Notes: generated by a model not told the origin, from the sequence alone. 64,000 nucleotides of DNA from Lachnospiraceae bacterium (GCA_022797535.1 JAAWKU010000020.1:1-64000), one strand, 5' to 3'. Shown: positions 1 through 9,741, counted from the first letter of the stretch. Program-made: numbers and translations.

Positions 1-1581
1 GCCGATATCCTCTCTGGCCAGCATGGGAATCCTGGTCAGATCCTCCTGGCTGTCCTCCTGTTCCTGATAAGCTGTCAGGGCCTGCTGTGCGGCCATGATC
101 TCCGCAAGCTGTTCCCGGCTCATGCCGGCCTTACGCTCCGCCAGCTTCGCTCTGAGTGCTTCCTCCTGCTCCTGAGCCATGCCCTTTTTGGGCTTTAAAA
201 CCACCACGGACTTGTGGGGATTATCAATGAGATAGGTCTGCACCAGTCCCTCAAAATAACCCTCTCCAGCCCTTTCCCGCATCCTGGCATAGGTGTCGTT
301 GGCCTCCACATGGATAAAGGGTTTATCATCGGCATAGAGCCAACTGTCCAGCACCTGCAATCCATACATCAGCCCCTTGGGATAGCTGCCGAAGTCCGCC
401 TCCCGATACCGAAACTCAAAATGATTGATGCCCGCCAAAAGGGCTTTGAGGTCAAAGCCTTCTTTGGCAATCCGCCTCAGTTCCCTGTCCACCAGTTCCA
501 CAAACTCCTGCTCTTTTGTCACGTCTGTGTCGCTGGCCACAATGGAAAAGAAAGGCTGCCGGATGCCGTCGTCAAACTCGCTGTAGACATCCTTGCCCAT
601 GGAGTGATCCAACAGGACCTGTTTCAGGGGCGCGCCCGGCGCGCTGCAAAGCGCATAGTCCAGAATCTGAAAGGCTACGTACAACTCCCTGTCCAGGCAG
701 TCCCCGGCAGTCATATTGTAACTCAGATAGCCGCATTCCTCCTCTTTGGCCTCATCGCTGACAGGATACTCCCGCACCACTCTGCGCAGCGCCGGAAAAG
801 GCTCCTGCTCCCGGATGGAACTGTCAATCTCCAGTCTCTCAAAAGCGGACAGATACTTTTCGTCCAGAAACATAAGTTTCTCCGCCATGTCCATATCGCC
901 GTACAGATAGATATAAGAATTGGACGGATGATAATACTGCCGATGGAACTCCAGGAATTCCTCATAGGAAAGTTCCGGGATCACCTGGGGATCGCCCCCG
1001 GAAACCCTGCCGTAAGTGGTGTCCGGGTACAGAGATTTCATCTTCTCTCGAAACAGCAGGCCCTCCGGGGAGGAGAAGGCTCCCTTCATCTCATTATACA
1101 CCACCCCGTTGATGGTCAGTTCCCCCTCCTGGCCGTCCAATTCATAATGCCAGCCCTCCTGACGGAAAATCTTGTCCGTGTCATAGATTCTGGGGTAGAA
1201 TACAGCATCCAGATATACATGCATCAAATTCTGGAAATCCTTGTCATTGCAGCTGGCTACTGGATAAATGGTTTTGTCCGGATAGGTCATGGCATTCAGA
1301 AAGGTATTCAATGAGCCTTTAACCAATTCCACAAAAGGATCCTTCACAGGGAACTCCCTGGAGCCGCACAGCACGGAATGTTCCAGGATGTGGGCCACGC
1401 CGGTGGAATCCTCCGGCGGCGTGCGGAAGCCGATGTAGAACACTTTATTGTCATCGTCGTTCTCCAACAGTGCCACCCTGGCTCCGGTTTTTTTGTGCCG
1501 CAGCAGATAACTCATGGAATTTAAGTCCCTGATTTCCCGCTTCTCTATTATCTCGTAGCCTGTTACCTCTTCAATACGCAT
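1..1581 (-). CDS. M16C family peptidase, presequence-protease-like (3' end outside window)
   Basis: The first 527 residues are visible and the reading frame runs off the left edge. An inverted zinc site HILEH lies at residues 64-68, with the expected downstream glutamate in NEMKG near residue 164. Together these define the M16 metallopeptidase family, and the sequence around them fits the M16C presequence protease/Cym1 branch, which degrades short unstructured peptides inside a closed clamshell chamber. No signal peptide is seen, so it should be cytoplasmic. The ATG at 1581 is preceded by AGGAGG at a good distance. Family members are usually about 970 residues, so roughly half is present. Function beyond oligopeptide degradation is inferred from the family. 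Confidence 0.9.
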   Translation of the reverse strand, partial: MRIEEVTGYEIIEKREIRDLNSMSYLLRHKKTGARVALLENDDDNKVFYIGFRTPPEDSTGVAHILEHSVLCGSREFPVKDPFVELVKGSLNTFLNAMTYPDKTIYPVASCNDKDFQNLMHVYLDAVFYPRIYDTDKIFRQEGWHYELDGQEGELTINGVVYNEMKGAFSSPEGLLFREKMKSLYPDTTYGRVSGGDPQVIPELSYEEFLEFHRQYYHPSNSYIYLYGDMDMAEKLMFLDEKYLSAFERLEIDSSIREQEPFPALRRVVREYPVSDEAKEEECGYLSYNMTAGDCLDRELYVAFQILDYALCSAPGAPLKQVLLDHSMGKDVYSEFDDGIRQPFFSIVASDTDVTKEQEFVELVDRELRRIAKEGFDLKALLAGINHFEFRYREADFGSYPKGLMYGLQVLDSWLYADDKPFIHVEANDTYARMRERAGEGYFEGLVQTYLIDNPHKSVVVLKPKKGMAQEQEEALRAKLAERKAGMSREQLAEIMAAQQALTAYQEQEDSQEDLTRIPMLAREDIG

Positions 1582-1635
1582 TGTTTTGCCTCCTGTAGAA
1601 AATTATTATAACTTAAGTTCCGCATAGTCCCTTAG

Positions 1636-2073
1636 TCACACCGTAAAAACCATCATTGCCAGCTTATTAATTATGATCTCCTGCACCATAATCCCCTGAG
1701 CCTGCTTCCGGGACGGGGATATGGCCGCAAACTCTTCCAGACCCATTACCTGGGTCTCATATACCCTTTTTTTCTTTCCCCTGGAAAAAAAGCCCTTTTT
1801 CTCCACCAGTCTGACGCACTTTACCCTGGCCTTCAACTGCCGATAGGTGCGGTATGCGAAGCTGTCCGCATGCATATGGTAAAATTCGCTTTCCAGGGTG
1901 GTTTCGGGATCTGTCTGAGGCAGGATATAGCGCTCCACAATAGCCCGGATTTTAAACGGCACCTCCTCGTTCCCCAACAGTTCCCCGTAAGTGTACCTGG
2001 CTCCCAGATACAAATTCCCCGTATCCCCCATCACATATTTGTAGTCCTCGTAACTTTGCTTCTGTGATAACAT
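1636..2073 (-). CDS. Conserved hypothetical protein, 145 aa
   Basis: I do not recognise a characterised domain; it may belong to a Lachnospiraceae DUF family. The protein is soluble, mixed in charge, with a central basic stretch (EKKGFFSRGKKKRVYE) and a hydrophobic C-terminus (NKLAMMVFTV). Its ATG overlaps the TGA stop of the upstream sigma-like gene by one base (TGATG), a classic translational-coupling arrangement, so the two proteins are likely made together and may act together. It is expressed from the promoter of the upstream gene. No function is assigned. Confidence 0.75.
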   Translation of the reverse strand: MLSQKQSYEDYKYVMGDTGNLYLGARYTYGELLGNEEVPFKIRAIVERYILPQTDPETTLESEFYHMHADSFAYRTYRQLKARVKCVRLVEKKGFFSRGKKKRVYETQVMGLEEFAAISPSRKQAQGIMVQEIIINKLAMMVFTV

Positions 2074-2810
2074 CAGGCTTCCTCCAGATATTCGATCTGA
2101 TGACCGGAAAGGCGTATGGCGTCCCGGATGACTTTTTCAGAAAGTTTTGTCTCCCGGGCCAGTTCCTCCACTGTCACCTTACGGCGCAGTACCTCCGACA
2201 GGGAGCGTGCCGCCTCCAGCACTCTGTTGATCCGCTCCGTCATTTTACGGTCCGTCTTTTCTGTCGCCTGCTGCTCCTGTATCAGATCCTCCATGGCATC
2301 CATCATCATCCTGCCCAGCATTCCCTGGGCCTCGCCGGCATGTTCCAGCGCCCCCAGCATGGACACCCCCATGGCCAATGCCAGGTTGCCCTCCCCGATC
2401 AGATCTTCCAGGGCCACGCCCTGGCCGGTGTACAGCCTGGCCACCTCCACCACCTCCGGCAGATAGAGGGTTGCCAGCCGGCTCTGGGCGTCCGGATCCC
2501 CCGCCATGGCGGAGAGCGTAACGGCCTCCCGCTCTCCCTCGCCGACCCCAGGCTGACCCGCCAACTCGTCCAGATAATTTTGCAGATAATTTTTTTCCTC
2601 CCGGGTAAGGTAATCATCCGGGTCCACCGGCCCGCCTATGCCGATCCTGTGCTTTACCAGATAGTCATAGACCATCTGTAACTGTTCTTCGGAGAGGCCC
2701 AGCGGCGCAAACGCTTCCTGTACCTCCTCCTCGCTGATCCAGCCTCCCTGATCCGCAGCCTGGTTTTTCACCTGCTCCAGTGTCTGGGCAAACAATGCTT
2801 CCTGGTTCAT
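2073..2810 (-). CDS. Sigma-70-like protein without region 4
   Basis: This 245-residue protein resembles RNA polymerase sigma factors. DLIGEGNLALAMGVSMLG (about residues 136-153) mimics the region 2 core-binding helix, and RKVTVEELARETKLSEKVI (about 211-229) matches the region 3 helix-turn-helix style sequence. The protein then stops, so region 4, the -35-recognising domain, is missing. The N-terminal 90 residues are acidic and helical with no clear match. The ATG at 2810 has a CGGAG site. It is coupled by a one-base overlap to the next gene. It could be a degenerate sigma factor, an anti-sigma-type decoy or a core-binding regulator; which one cannot be decided from sequence. Confidence 0.7.
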   Translation of the reverse strand: MNQEALFAQTLEQVKNQAADQGGWISEEEVQEAFAPLGLSEEQLQMVYDYLVKHRIGIGGPVDPDDYLTREEKNYLQNYLDELAGQPGVGEGEREAVTLSAMAGDPDAQSRLATLYLPEVVEVARLYTGQGVALEDLIGEGNLALAMGVSMLGALEHAGEAQGMLGRMMMDAMEDLIQEQQATEKTDRKMTERINRVLEAARSLSEVLRRKVTVEELARETKLSEKVIRDAIRLSGHQIEYLEEA

Positions 2811-2824
2811 CCCGACTCCGATCC

Positions 2825-2872
2825 GCCCGCTTCCGGCGGGCCTGTGGGAAATCCTCTGCCCGCCAGGCGGGC
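2825..2872 (-). other. Two GC-rich hairpins in the leader of the sigma-like gene
   Basis: Two perfect inverted repeats lie at 2825-2841 (GCCCGC/GCGGGC, 5-nt loop) and 2858-2872 (7-bp arms, minimal loop), between the end of the rhomboid-like gene and the ATG at 2810. There is no run of T after either on the minus strand, so a standard intrinsic terminator is not supported. They may be a weak terminator or a structured 5' leader. Confidence 0.45.
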
Positions 2873-2935
2873 GCTGTATTTCCCCATACTATAATAGACA
2901 TAATTTCCGCGGTATGGTTACAGTCCTTTTGACAT

Positions 2936-3814
2936 TTACCGCCGCTTCACATGTTCATGGGTAAATATATGATGCTGGCAGTATTCGTAGCTGCCTTCGC
3001 ATTTGGAGCAGAATCGGAATTCCAGTGTGGGATCGTCCGCATCCGTCCGCCCGCAGATGGCGCATTTGTGGCCGCTCATCTTCATATTCTTTTTCACTTC
3101 GTGCCGGAATTCCTGTCGCCTTTTGATCTCCTTGGGCGACATATTGATATGGCTCCTGCTGGTAAGCCAGAAAATCACGAAATTCAGCAGGGAAGCCACA
3201 ATGGCCGTCCTGTAGAAGATGCCCGCCAGGGGACTTCCCACATTCTGGAACAAATCAAACACCAGCATGGCTCCGTAGATGATTCCCAGCCATTTCATCT
3301 TCACGGGAATCACGAACATCAGCATCACCTGTACATCCGGGAAAGTGGCGGCAAAAGCCAGCAGTATGGACATGTTGATATAATAGGTACTGAACAGGGC
3401 GCTGTAGAATTCACAGACTGTTGCAGCGCTTCCGGGAATCGCCATGGCTTCTCCCTGAAACACATAGCAGAGCCCCAGGGCCACAAAACTTCCCAGCACC
3501 GTGAAAAGCATGCCGGAGAACAGATATACATTGTACCGATAAGCCCCCCAGGTGCGTTCCAGAGTAGTCCCCACAGAGTAATAAAAGAACAGCATGATCA
3601 CTGTGAAAATATTAAAGGAGGAAGGCGGCACAATGATCCAGGTCACTATCCTCCAGATCTCGCCGTGCAGGATCCTGTAGGGATTCAGGGTGAGGAAATT
3701 CAGAAAGCCTCCGCCCATCAACTGTATGATATATCCCACCGCATAGCACATGATCAACATCAGGGATATATTTTTTATCGCGTATTTACCAAATTTTTTT
3801 TCAAAATTGCTCAT
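2936..3814 (-). CDS. Rhomboid-like membrane protein with C-terminal zinc-ribbon-like tail
   Basis: A polytopic membrane protein of 292 residues. The stretch HGEIWRIVTWIIVPP matches the loop after the first helix of rhomboid-superfamily proteins. About six hydrophobic helices follow, but I see no GxSG catalytic serine motif and no obvious catalytic histidine, so it is probably an inactive rhomboid-like (Derlin-type) protein. After the last helix is a basic cytoplasmic tail with CAICGRT and later FCSKC, a CxxC-CxxC pair that could bind zinc, ending in a His-rich segment. The start at 3814 was chosen because GGAGG sits 5 nt before that ATG; an upstream in-frame ATG at 3841 lacks a site. The partner is unknown. 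Confidence 0.8.
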   Translation of the reverse strand: MSNFEKKFGKYAIKNISLMLIMCYAVGYIIQLMGGGFLNFLTLNPYRILHGEIWRIVTWIIVPPSSFNIFTVIMLFFYYSVGTTLERTWGAYRYNVYLFSGMLFTVLGSFVALGLCYVFQGEAMAIPGSAATVCEFYSALFSTYYINMSILLAFAATFPDVQVMLMFVIPVKMKWLGIIYGAMLVFDLFQNVGSPLAGIFYRTAIVASLLNFVIFWLTSRSHINMSPKEIKRRQEFRHEVKKNMKMSGHKCAICGRTDADDPTLEFRFCSKCEGSYEYCQHHIFTHEHVKRR

Positions 3815-3880
3815 GGGAACCTCCGGGGCATAAGCCCGCATGCTATAAATTATGCCGCGTTTGCGCGTATTTCATCACAG

Positions 3881-3910
3881 ATTCCGCATCAGACAGACTA
3901 CATGCGGAAT
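3881..3910. other. Perfect inverted repeat in divergent intergenic region
   Basis: ATTCCGCAT and ATGCGGAAT form 9-bp arms around a 12-nt loop, upstream of the rhomboid-like gene. A second perfect hairpin, ATTCCC/GGGAAT at 3985-4002, is followed by TTTTT on the plus strand. No plus-strand gene ends here, so operator or leader structures are more likely than terminators. The rest of 3842-4095 is AT-rich without a gene. Confidence 0.4.
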
Positions 3911-4095
3911 ATTTAACTCATTGTAGCATTCGCTTTGAAAAAAGTAAACTGATTAATAGCAATTTAATAATCATTTTACATATTATTCCCTTATGAGGGA
4001 ATTTTTAGGTGCGTTTCAAACTGGAAAATGCCAAAAACAATACGTCTTTACAAAAAATTAACACAAATTTAACAGGTTCCGCGGCCTGCAATCCG

Positions 4096-4124
4096 TTGCA
4101 TTTTTAATTTTTCTGTCGTATAAT
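4096..4124 (+). promoter_or_regulatory. Sigma-A promoter of the activase fusion gene
   Basis: TTGCAT (4096-4101), a 17-bp spacer and TATAAT (4119-4124) match the housekeeping promoter. The predicted start of transcription is near 4131, giving a leader of about 85 nt before the ATG at 4215. Confidence 0.75.
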
Positions 4125-4132
4125 GTCGGGGA

Positions 4133-4150
4133 ATGCTTAAAATTAAGCAT
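4133..4150. promoter_or_regulatory. Palindrome at the predicted transcription start (candidate operator)
   Basis: ATGCTTAA-AA-TTAAGCAT is a perfect 8-bp inverted repeat with a 2-base centre, placed immediately after the -10 box. This is the usual place for a repressor site; as RNA it would be a weak AT-rich hairpin. No regulator gene is adjacent. Confidence 0.5.
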
Positions 4151-4214
4151 CCATTCATAAATTTAATTAGGAACACGCAATACATTAAATTGATCCAGAA
4201 AGGATGTTTTATCA

Positions 4215-7200
4215 ATGAATAAAACCTGTATAAACTGCGATTCCGCAGGCGGAACCTGTGACGCGCCTGTGATAGAAGAAGCTCTGCGTCTCCCCGAATA
4301 CACTCTGGGCATTGACATAGGCTCCACCACGGTAAAGATCGCCCTGTTAGATAAAGAACACAAAATTCTCTTTTCCGATTATGAACGTCACTTTGCCAAC
4401 ATCCGGGAAACGCTGTCCGCCCTGCTGCAAAAGGCCTATGACAGGCTGGGCAACGCCCTGCTGCATCCCATGATCACCGGCTCCGGAGGACTGACCCTGG
4501 CCAACCATCTGGGGGTGCCTTTCACCCAGGAAGTCATCGCCGTAGCCACCGCCCTGAAGGAACTGGCTCCCAGGACCGATGTGGCCATCGAACTGGGCGG
4601 CGAGGACGCCAAGATCATCTATTTTGAAGGCGGCAACGTGGAACAGCGCATGAACGGTATCTGCGCCGGTGGTACAGGCTCTTTTATCGACCAGATGGCC
4701 TCCCTGATCCAGACGGACGCGGCGGGCCTGAACGAGTATGCCAAAAAGTATCAGTCCCTTTATACCATAGCCGCCCGCTGCGGCGTATTTGCCAAAACAG
4801 ATATCCAGCCCCTGATCAACGAGGGAGCCACCAAGGAGGATCTGGCGGCCTCCATCTTTCAGGCTGTGGTCAACCAGACCATCTCCGGCCTGGCCTGCGG
4901 CAAGCCCATCCGTGGACATGTGGCCTTTCTGGGCGGTCCCCTGCACTTTTTGTCGGAACTGAAAAAAGCCTTTATCCGAACGCTGAAGCTGGACGAAGAA
5001 CATATCATGGACACGGACAACTCCCATCTCTTTGCCGCCATAGGTTCAGCCATGAACGCCAAGGCAGATGTCAGTTATTCCATGGAAGAAATGGTGGAAA
5101 AGCTATCCGGAGAGATCCGGATGGAGTTCGAGGTGGAACGCATGGATCCCCTCTTCACCGGTCAGGAGGAATATGATGCCTTTAAGGCCCGCCATGCCCG
5201 GCATAAGGTAGGTGCCGGAGATCTGGCCTCCTATCATGGCAACGCCTATCTGGGCATTGACGCTGGCTCCACCACCACCAAAATCGCCCTGGTGGGGGAG
5301 GATGGTTCCCTGCTGTACTCCTTTTACAGCAACAATGATGGCAGCCCGCTGAAAACGGCCATCCGTTCCCTGAAAGAGATTTATGAGCAGCTGCCGGAAG
5401 ATGTGCAGATCGTCCGTTCCTGCTCCACCGGCTATGGCGAGGCCCTGATGAAAGCCGCTTTCCTGCTGGATGACGGAGAGGTGGAAACCGTGGCCCACTA
5501 CTACGCCGCCGCCTTTTTCAACCCCTCGGTGGACTGTATCCTGGATATCGGCGGCCAGGACATGAAATGCATCAAGATCAAGAACCAGACTGTGGACAGC
5601 GTGCAGCTCAACGAGGCTTGCTCCTCGGGCTGCGGTTCTTTTATAGAAACTTTTGCCAAATCCCTGAATTACAGTGTCCAGGACTTCGCCCAGGCCGCCC
5701 TGTTCGCCCAACATCCCATCGACCTGGGCACCCGCTGTACCGTTTTTATGAACTCCAAGGTAAAACAGGCCCAGAAAGAAGGAGCCAGCGTGGCGGATAT
5801 TTCTGCCGGACTGGCCTACTCCGTGATTAAAAATGCATTGTTTAAGGTAATCAAAGTATCCGACGCCTCGGAACTGGGCAAAGAAATCGTGGTTCAGGGC
5901 GGCACTTTTTACAATGACGCCGTACTGCGCAGCTTTGAAAAAATAGCGGGTTGTGAGGCCATCCGCCCTGATATCGCAGGCATTATGGGAGCCTTCGGCG
6001 CCGCCCTGATTGCCCGGGAGCGTTATTCACAATGCCGCGGAGTTGATTATGCCTCACACCAAGACGAAAATTGTGGGGAAAATTGCGGTGTCTGCAAAAA
6101 CACCCATGAAGGTTGCGGCGATAATCATGACAACAGCCCAGACTACCAGACTTCCATGCTCACCTACGAGCAGATCTGCAATCTGCAATTTGACACCAGC
6201 ATGGCCAAGTGCAAGGGCTGTACCAACAACTGCCGCCTGACCATCAACAAATTCTCCGGCGGCAGGCAATTCATCTCCGGCAACCGCTGCGAACGGGGCA
6301 TCGGCGGTCAGAAAAACGCCCACAATGTGCCCAATCTCTTTGAGTACAAGTTAAAGCGCCTGTTTAACTATGAATCCCTGCCCGCCGACGAAGCCCCCAG
6401 GGGCGTTGTGGGCATTCCCAGGGTGCTGAACATGTATGAGAACTATCCCTTCTGGCACGTATTTTTCACCAGCCTGGGATACAGGGTAGTACTCTCCCCC
6501 ATATCCACCCGCCAGATATATGAACTGGGCATCGAATCCATCCCCAGCGAGTCCGAGTGCTACCCGGCCAAGCTGGCGCACGGTCATGTGAACTGGCTTA
6601 TCAAACAGGGGGTAAAGTTTATCTTCTACCCGGCCCTCTTTTATGAGAGAAATGAGTTCGGAGAGGCCAACAACCACTACAACTGCCCCATTGTGACCTC
6701 CTACTCGGAGAATATCAAAAACAATGTAGAAGAATTAAAAACAGAGAATATCACTTTCCGTAATCCTTTTATGGCCTTTACCAGTCAGGAGACCATCACC
6801 GATGCTCTGCTCAGGGAGTTCACCGAGCTTCCCGTTCAGGAAGTACGGGAAGCTGTGGCGAAAGCATGGGAAGAACTGGCAGCCGCCCGCCTGGATATGC
6901 AGAAAAAAGGCGAAGAAACGTTGCAGTATTTAAAACAGACCGGAAAACGGGGAATAGTGCTGGCAGGCCGTCCCTACCACATTGATCCGGAGATCAACCA
7001 TGGTATCCCGGAACTGATCACTTCCTATGACATGGCGGTGCTGACGGAGGACTCCATCTCCCATCTGGCAGACCCGGAACGGCCCCTGATCGTCTCTGAC
7101 CAGTGGATGTACCATTCCCGGCTGTATGCCGCCGCCAGCTATGTGAAACTGGTGGAGAATCTGGATCTGATCCAGCTCAACTCCTTCGGCTGCGGCCTGG

Positions 7201-8627
7201 ACGCTGTGACTACGGACCAGGTGAATGATATTCTGTCCGGATCAGGCAAGATCTACACCTGCCTGAAAATCGACGAGGTAAACAACCTGGGCGCTGCCAG
7301 AATCAGGATTCGTTCCCTCCTCTCCGCCATCCGTGTGCGGGAGCAGAAGGCGGAACAGCGCGCCATCCACTCCAGCGCCATCAAGAAAGTACAGTTTACC
7401 GAGGAGATGCGCAGGGATTACACCATTCTCTGTCCCCAGATGTCGCCCATCCATTTTGATATCTTCGAGAAGGCTTTTGCCGCCTGCGGCTACCATTTTG
7501 AAGTGCTGACCAACGATAACAAGCACTCCGTGGACGTGGGATTGAAATATGTGAACAATGACGCCTGTTATCCATCTTTGTTGGTGGTGGGACAGATTAT
7601 GGAAGCCCTGCTTTCCGGCAAGTATGACTTAAACAAAACAGCCGTTATTATGACCCAGACCGGGGGAGGCTGCCGGGCCACCAACTATATCGGCTTCATC
7701 CGCCGGGCGCTGGAAAAGGCCGGTATGGCCCAGGTACCGGTAATCTCCCTGAATCTGGGCAGCATAGAGACCAACCCCGGCTTCCACCTGAACCTGGATC
7801 TGCTTGTACGGGCGGCGCTTGCTGCCCAGATCGGCGACATCTTCATGCGCTGTGTCTACCGGATGCGCCCTTATGAGGAGGTTCCCGGCAGTGTGGAGGC
7901 CCTGCATCAGAAATGGCTGAAAACGGCCCAGGACTATGTGTCCTCCAAACATATTAATCTTGCAAAATTCCCTGGCATGTGCAGAAAGATGATCCAGGAG
8001 TTTGATGCCATCCCCCTCCGGGATATCCAAAAGCCCCGGGTGGGTATCGTGGGCGAAATCCTGGTGAAATTCTCCCCCGCGGGCAACAACCACCTGGTGG
8101 AACTGCTGGAGGCCGAGGGAGCGGAAGCCGTGGTACCCGACCTGATGGACTTTATGCTGTACTGCTTCTACAACCAGATATACAAAGCGGAGCATCTGGG
8201 CACCAGCAAAAAAGCCGCAAGGCTCTCCTCCCTGGGAATCTGGGCCATCGAGCATGTGCTGCGGGGCGCGGCGTCCAGGGCTTTCGCCAAAAGCAGGCAT
8301 TTTGACCCTCCTACACCGATCCGAAAGATCGTGGAATACGCCAAGCCCATTGTATCCATCGGCAATCAGACGGGCGAGGGATGGTTCCTCACTGGAGAGA
8401 TGGTGGAACTCATTCACGAAAATGTGCCCAACATCGTCTGTACCCAGCCCTTTGGCTGCCTGCCAAACCATGTGGTGGGTAAGGGTGTGATAAAGGCGCT
8501 GCGGAAAGCCTACCCGGCCTCCAACATCGTGGCCATAGACTACGACCCCGGCGCCAGCGAGGTAAACCAGCTAAACCGTATCAAGCTGATGCTGTCCACC
8601 GCGAACAGGAATTTAAAGCAATCATAA
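4215..8627 (+). CDS. 2-hydroxyacyl-CoA dehydratase activase/dehydratase-like fusion protein, 1470 aa
   Basis: Two tandem BadF/BadG-type ATPase modules open the protein. The first begins at [15 protein letters not shown] (about residue 31) with [16 protein letters not shown] near 150; the second at [17 protein letters not shown] (about 345) with [16 protein letters not shown] near 470. The conserved cysteines there are those that hold the [4Fe-4S] cluster in HgdC activators. A cysteine-rich linker follows (about 620-640), then CKGCTNNC near 672, a DUF2229-like activase-associated domain and a C-terminal region resembling the dehydratase subunits. Activators deliver ATP-driven electrons to dehydratases that dehydrate 2-hydroxyacyl-CoA. 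The large fused form is widespread in Clostridia, but its substrate is unknown. It is a lone gene with its own promoter and terminator. Confidence 0.88.
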   Translation: MNKTCINCDSAGGTCDAPVIEEALRLPEYTLGIDIGSTTVKIALLDKEHKILFSDYERHFANIRETLSALLQKAYDRLGNALLHPMITGSGGLTLANHLGVPFTQEVIAVATALKELAPRTDVAIELGGEDAKIIYFEGGNVEQRMNGICAGGTGSFIDQMASLIQTDAAGLNEYAKKYQSLYTIAARCGVFAKTDIQPLINEGATKEDLAASIFQAVVNQTISGLACGKPIRGHVAFLGGPLHFLSELKKAFIRTLKLDEEHIMDTDNSHLFAAIGSAMNAKADVSYSMEEMVEKLSGEIRMEFEVERMDPLFTGQEEYDAFKARHARHKVGAGDLASYHGNAYLGIDAGSTTTKIALVGEDGSLLYSFYSNNDGSPLKTAIRSLKEIYEQLPEDVQIVRSCSTGYGEALMKAAFLLDDGEVETVAHYYAAAFFNPSVDCILDIGGQDMKCIKIKNQTVDSVQLNEACSSGCGSFIETFAKSLNYSVQDFAQAALFAQHPIDLGTRCTVFMNSKVKQAQKEGASVADISAGLAYSVIKNALFKVIKVSDASELGKEIVVQGGTFYNDAVLRSFEKIAGCEAIRPDIAGIMGAFGAALIARERYSQCRGVDYASHQDENCGENCGVCKNTHEGCGDNHDNSPDYQTSMLTYEQICNLQFDTSMAKCKGCTNNCRLTINKFSGGRQFISGNRCERGIGGQKNAHNVPNLFEYKLKRLFNYESLPADEAPRGVVGIPRVLNMYENYPFWHVFFTSLGYRVVLSPISTRQIYELGIESIPSESECYPAKLAHGHVNWLIKQGVKFIFYPALFYERNEFGEANNHYNCPIVTSYSENIKNNVEELKTENITFRNPFMAFTSQETITDALLREFTELPVQEVREAVAKAWEELAAARLDMQKKGEETLQYLKQTGKRGIVLAGRPYHIDPEINHGIPELITSYDMAVLTEDSISHLADPERPLIVSDQWMYHSRLYAAASYVKLVENLDLIQLNSFGCGLDAVTTDQVNDILSGSGKIYTCLKIDEVNNLGAARIRIRSLLSAIRVREQKAEQRAIHSSAIKKVQFTEEMRRDYTILCPQMSPIHFDIFEKAFAACGYHFEVLTNDNKHSVDVGLKYVNNDACYPSLLVVGQIMEALLSGKYDLNKTAVIMTQTGGGCRATNYIGFIRRALEKAGMAQVPVISLNLGSIETNPGFHLNLDLLVRAALAAQIGDIFMRCVYRMRPYEEVPGSVEALHQKWLKTAQDYVSSKHINLAKFPGMCRKMIQEFDAIPLRDIQKPRVGIVGEILVKFSPAGNNHLVELLEAEGAEAVVPDLMDFMLYCFYNQIYKAEHLGTSKKAARLSSLGIWAIEHVLRGAASRAFAKSRHFDPPTPIRKIVEYAKPIVSIGNQTGEGWFLTGEMVELIHENVPNIVCTQPFGCLPNHVVGKGVIKALRKAYPASNIVAIDYDPGASEVNQLNRIKLMLSTANRNLKQS

Positions 8628-8676
8628 CTCCTGTGGACAGATTTGCTCATGAGTCCGCAACGATATTTTAGGCATA

Positions 8677-8725
8677 AAAACAGAAGGGCTGTTGCAAGCA
8701 TTTTGCAATGGCCCTCCCTGTTTTT
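8677..8725 (+). terminator. Intrinsic terminator after the activase fusion gene
   Basis: AAACAG-AGGGC-TTGCAA pairs with TTGCAA-GCCCT-CTGTTT around a short loop and ends in TTTTT, about 50 bases after the stop codon. Confidence 0.8.
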
Positions 8726-8896
8726 GACTGCCTTTGATTGCTTTTGATTGCCTTTGACTGCTTTTGACTGCCTTTGATTGCTTTTGATTGTCTTTGACTG
8801 CTTTTGATTGTCTTTAACTGCTTTTGACTGTCTTTAACTGCTTTTGACTGCCTTTAATTGCCTTTGACTTCCTTTGATTGCTTTTAACTGCCTTTT
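8726..8896. repeat. Decamer tandem repeat, about 17 units
   Basis: The unit is YYTTTGAYTG (variants TTTTGATTG, CTTTAACTG), repeated in strict 10-bp register with no spacers. It starts directly after the terminator of the upstream gene. The T-tracts recur every helical turn, which predicts intrinsic DNA curvature. It encodes nothing obvious. The following 8897-9025 shows no gene or recognisable element. Confidence 0.9.
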
Positions 8897-9025
8897 ATAC
8901 GCCAGGAATATTAACAAAGCAACGCTGCTGGTATCCCAATCTGCGTCTGTTTACTCAATGGAGCTGCAGAATCTCTTTGAGTATTTTGATTCACACACGC
9001 ATGAAAGGCGCTGCTGTGAATTGTC

Positions 9026-9517
9026 CTAAAACTCTGGCATTCTTATAAATACCACTTTCTCACCATCTGCTATTCCGCCATAAAGATCCTTTGTTTTACT
9101 CCCCACATTTATATAATGCTCTACTACGTATTTGGCGGTAAACGGCATTTCCAAAGTCAACAATTCTTCATGGGTAAACCATTGGGAGAGCCCTTCATTG
9201 GACGCAAGAGGCAACTTTACATCCTCCCTTAACTCCGCGAAAAAATAGTAGTTTTGTCTGATTTCCCCTTTTGTTCTCCGAAGTGTGACATACCGCAAGA
9301 CCATGCTTTTCACCGCATCCTCCTTCAGCCCCAGCTCTTCTTCCATTTCCCGCAGCGCACAGGCCCTTGCATCATTTAGCTCAAACTCCTCAAAATGCCC
9401 TCCGGCCGATCCCACCCAGAGGTTATTTACTACTCTGCTGCCCTGTCTGTAGAGCAACAGCATTCTGCCTGCACATGTGATATATACGGCTGTCATATTT
9501 CTCAATTTTCCATCCAT
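9026..9517 (-). CDS. Nudix hydrolase
   Basis: A 163-residue Nudix protein. The Nudix box is seen from GGHFEEFE to REMEEELGL (about residues 39-65), with the REMEEE metal-binding core intact. It hydrolyses a nucleoside diphosphate linked to another group; the substrate cannot be told from sequence. The ATG at 9517 has GAGGGAG upstream. The gene is flanked on both sides by tandem-repeat arrays (8726-8896 and 9540-9650) and has no operon partner, so it may be a mobile or recently rearranged island. Confidence in the family is high, in any specific substrate nil. Confidence 0.9.
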   Translation of the reverse strand: MDGKLRNMTAVYITCAGRMLLLYRQGSRVVNNLWVGSAGGHFEEFELNDARACALREMEEELGLKEDAVKSMVLRYVTLRRTKGEIRQNYYFFAELREDVKLPLASNEGLSQWFTHEELLTLEMPFTAKYVVEHYINVGSKTKDLYGGIADGEKVVFIRMPEF

Positions 9518-9539
9518 GAAACGGGTCTCCCTCTTTAAA

Positions 9540-9650
9540 CATTTCTGATTTTCTTACCCTGAATTTTTTCTGATTTTTTACCCTAAAAATTTCTGATTTT
9601 TTTACCCCGATCATTTCTGATTTTCTTATCCCGATCATTTCCCCCGATCA
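9540..9650. repeat. About 24-bp tandem repeat upstream of the Nudix gene
   Basis: Four to five imperfect copies of a unit like ATTTCTGATTTTYTTACCC followed by a variable end (CGATC or TAAAA). Read on the minus strand it yields an open frame with a repeated K-S-E-M type peptide (9638 downwards) that overlaps the Nudix start out of frame. I treat this as a by-product of a codon-multiple repeat, not as a gene, but a leader peptide is possible. Confidence 0.75.
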
Positions 9651-9685
9651 TCCACAGGGTAGCTGATCTTCAGATTCCACACACC

Positions 9686-9719
9686 AAAAGAGCTATTGCA
9701 GAATGTTTCGCAACAGCTC
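9686..9719 (-). terminator. Intrinsic terminator after purC
   Basis: On the minus strand GAGCTGTTGC pairs with GCAATAGCTC around a 10-nt loop, followed by TTTT. It lies about 25 bases beyond the purC stop. Confidence 0.75.
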
Positions 9720-9741
9720 CTTCGGCATAGCTATCATATTT

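Noticed and set aside
8726-8896. Possible CRISPR array
   Set aside because: Ten-base units directly abutting with no spacers and no cas genes.
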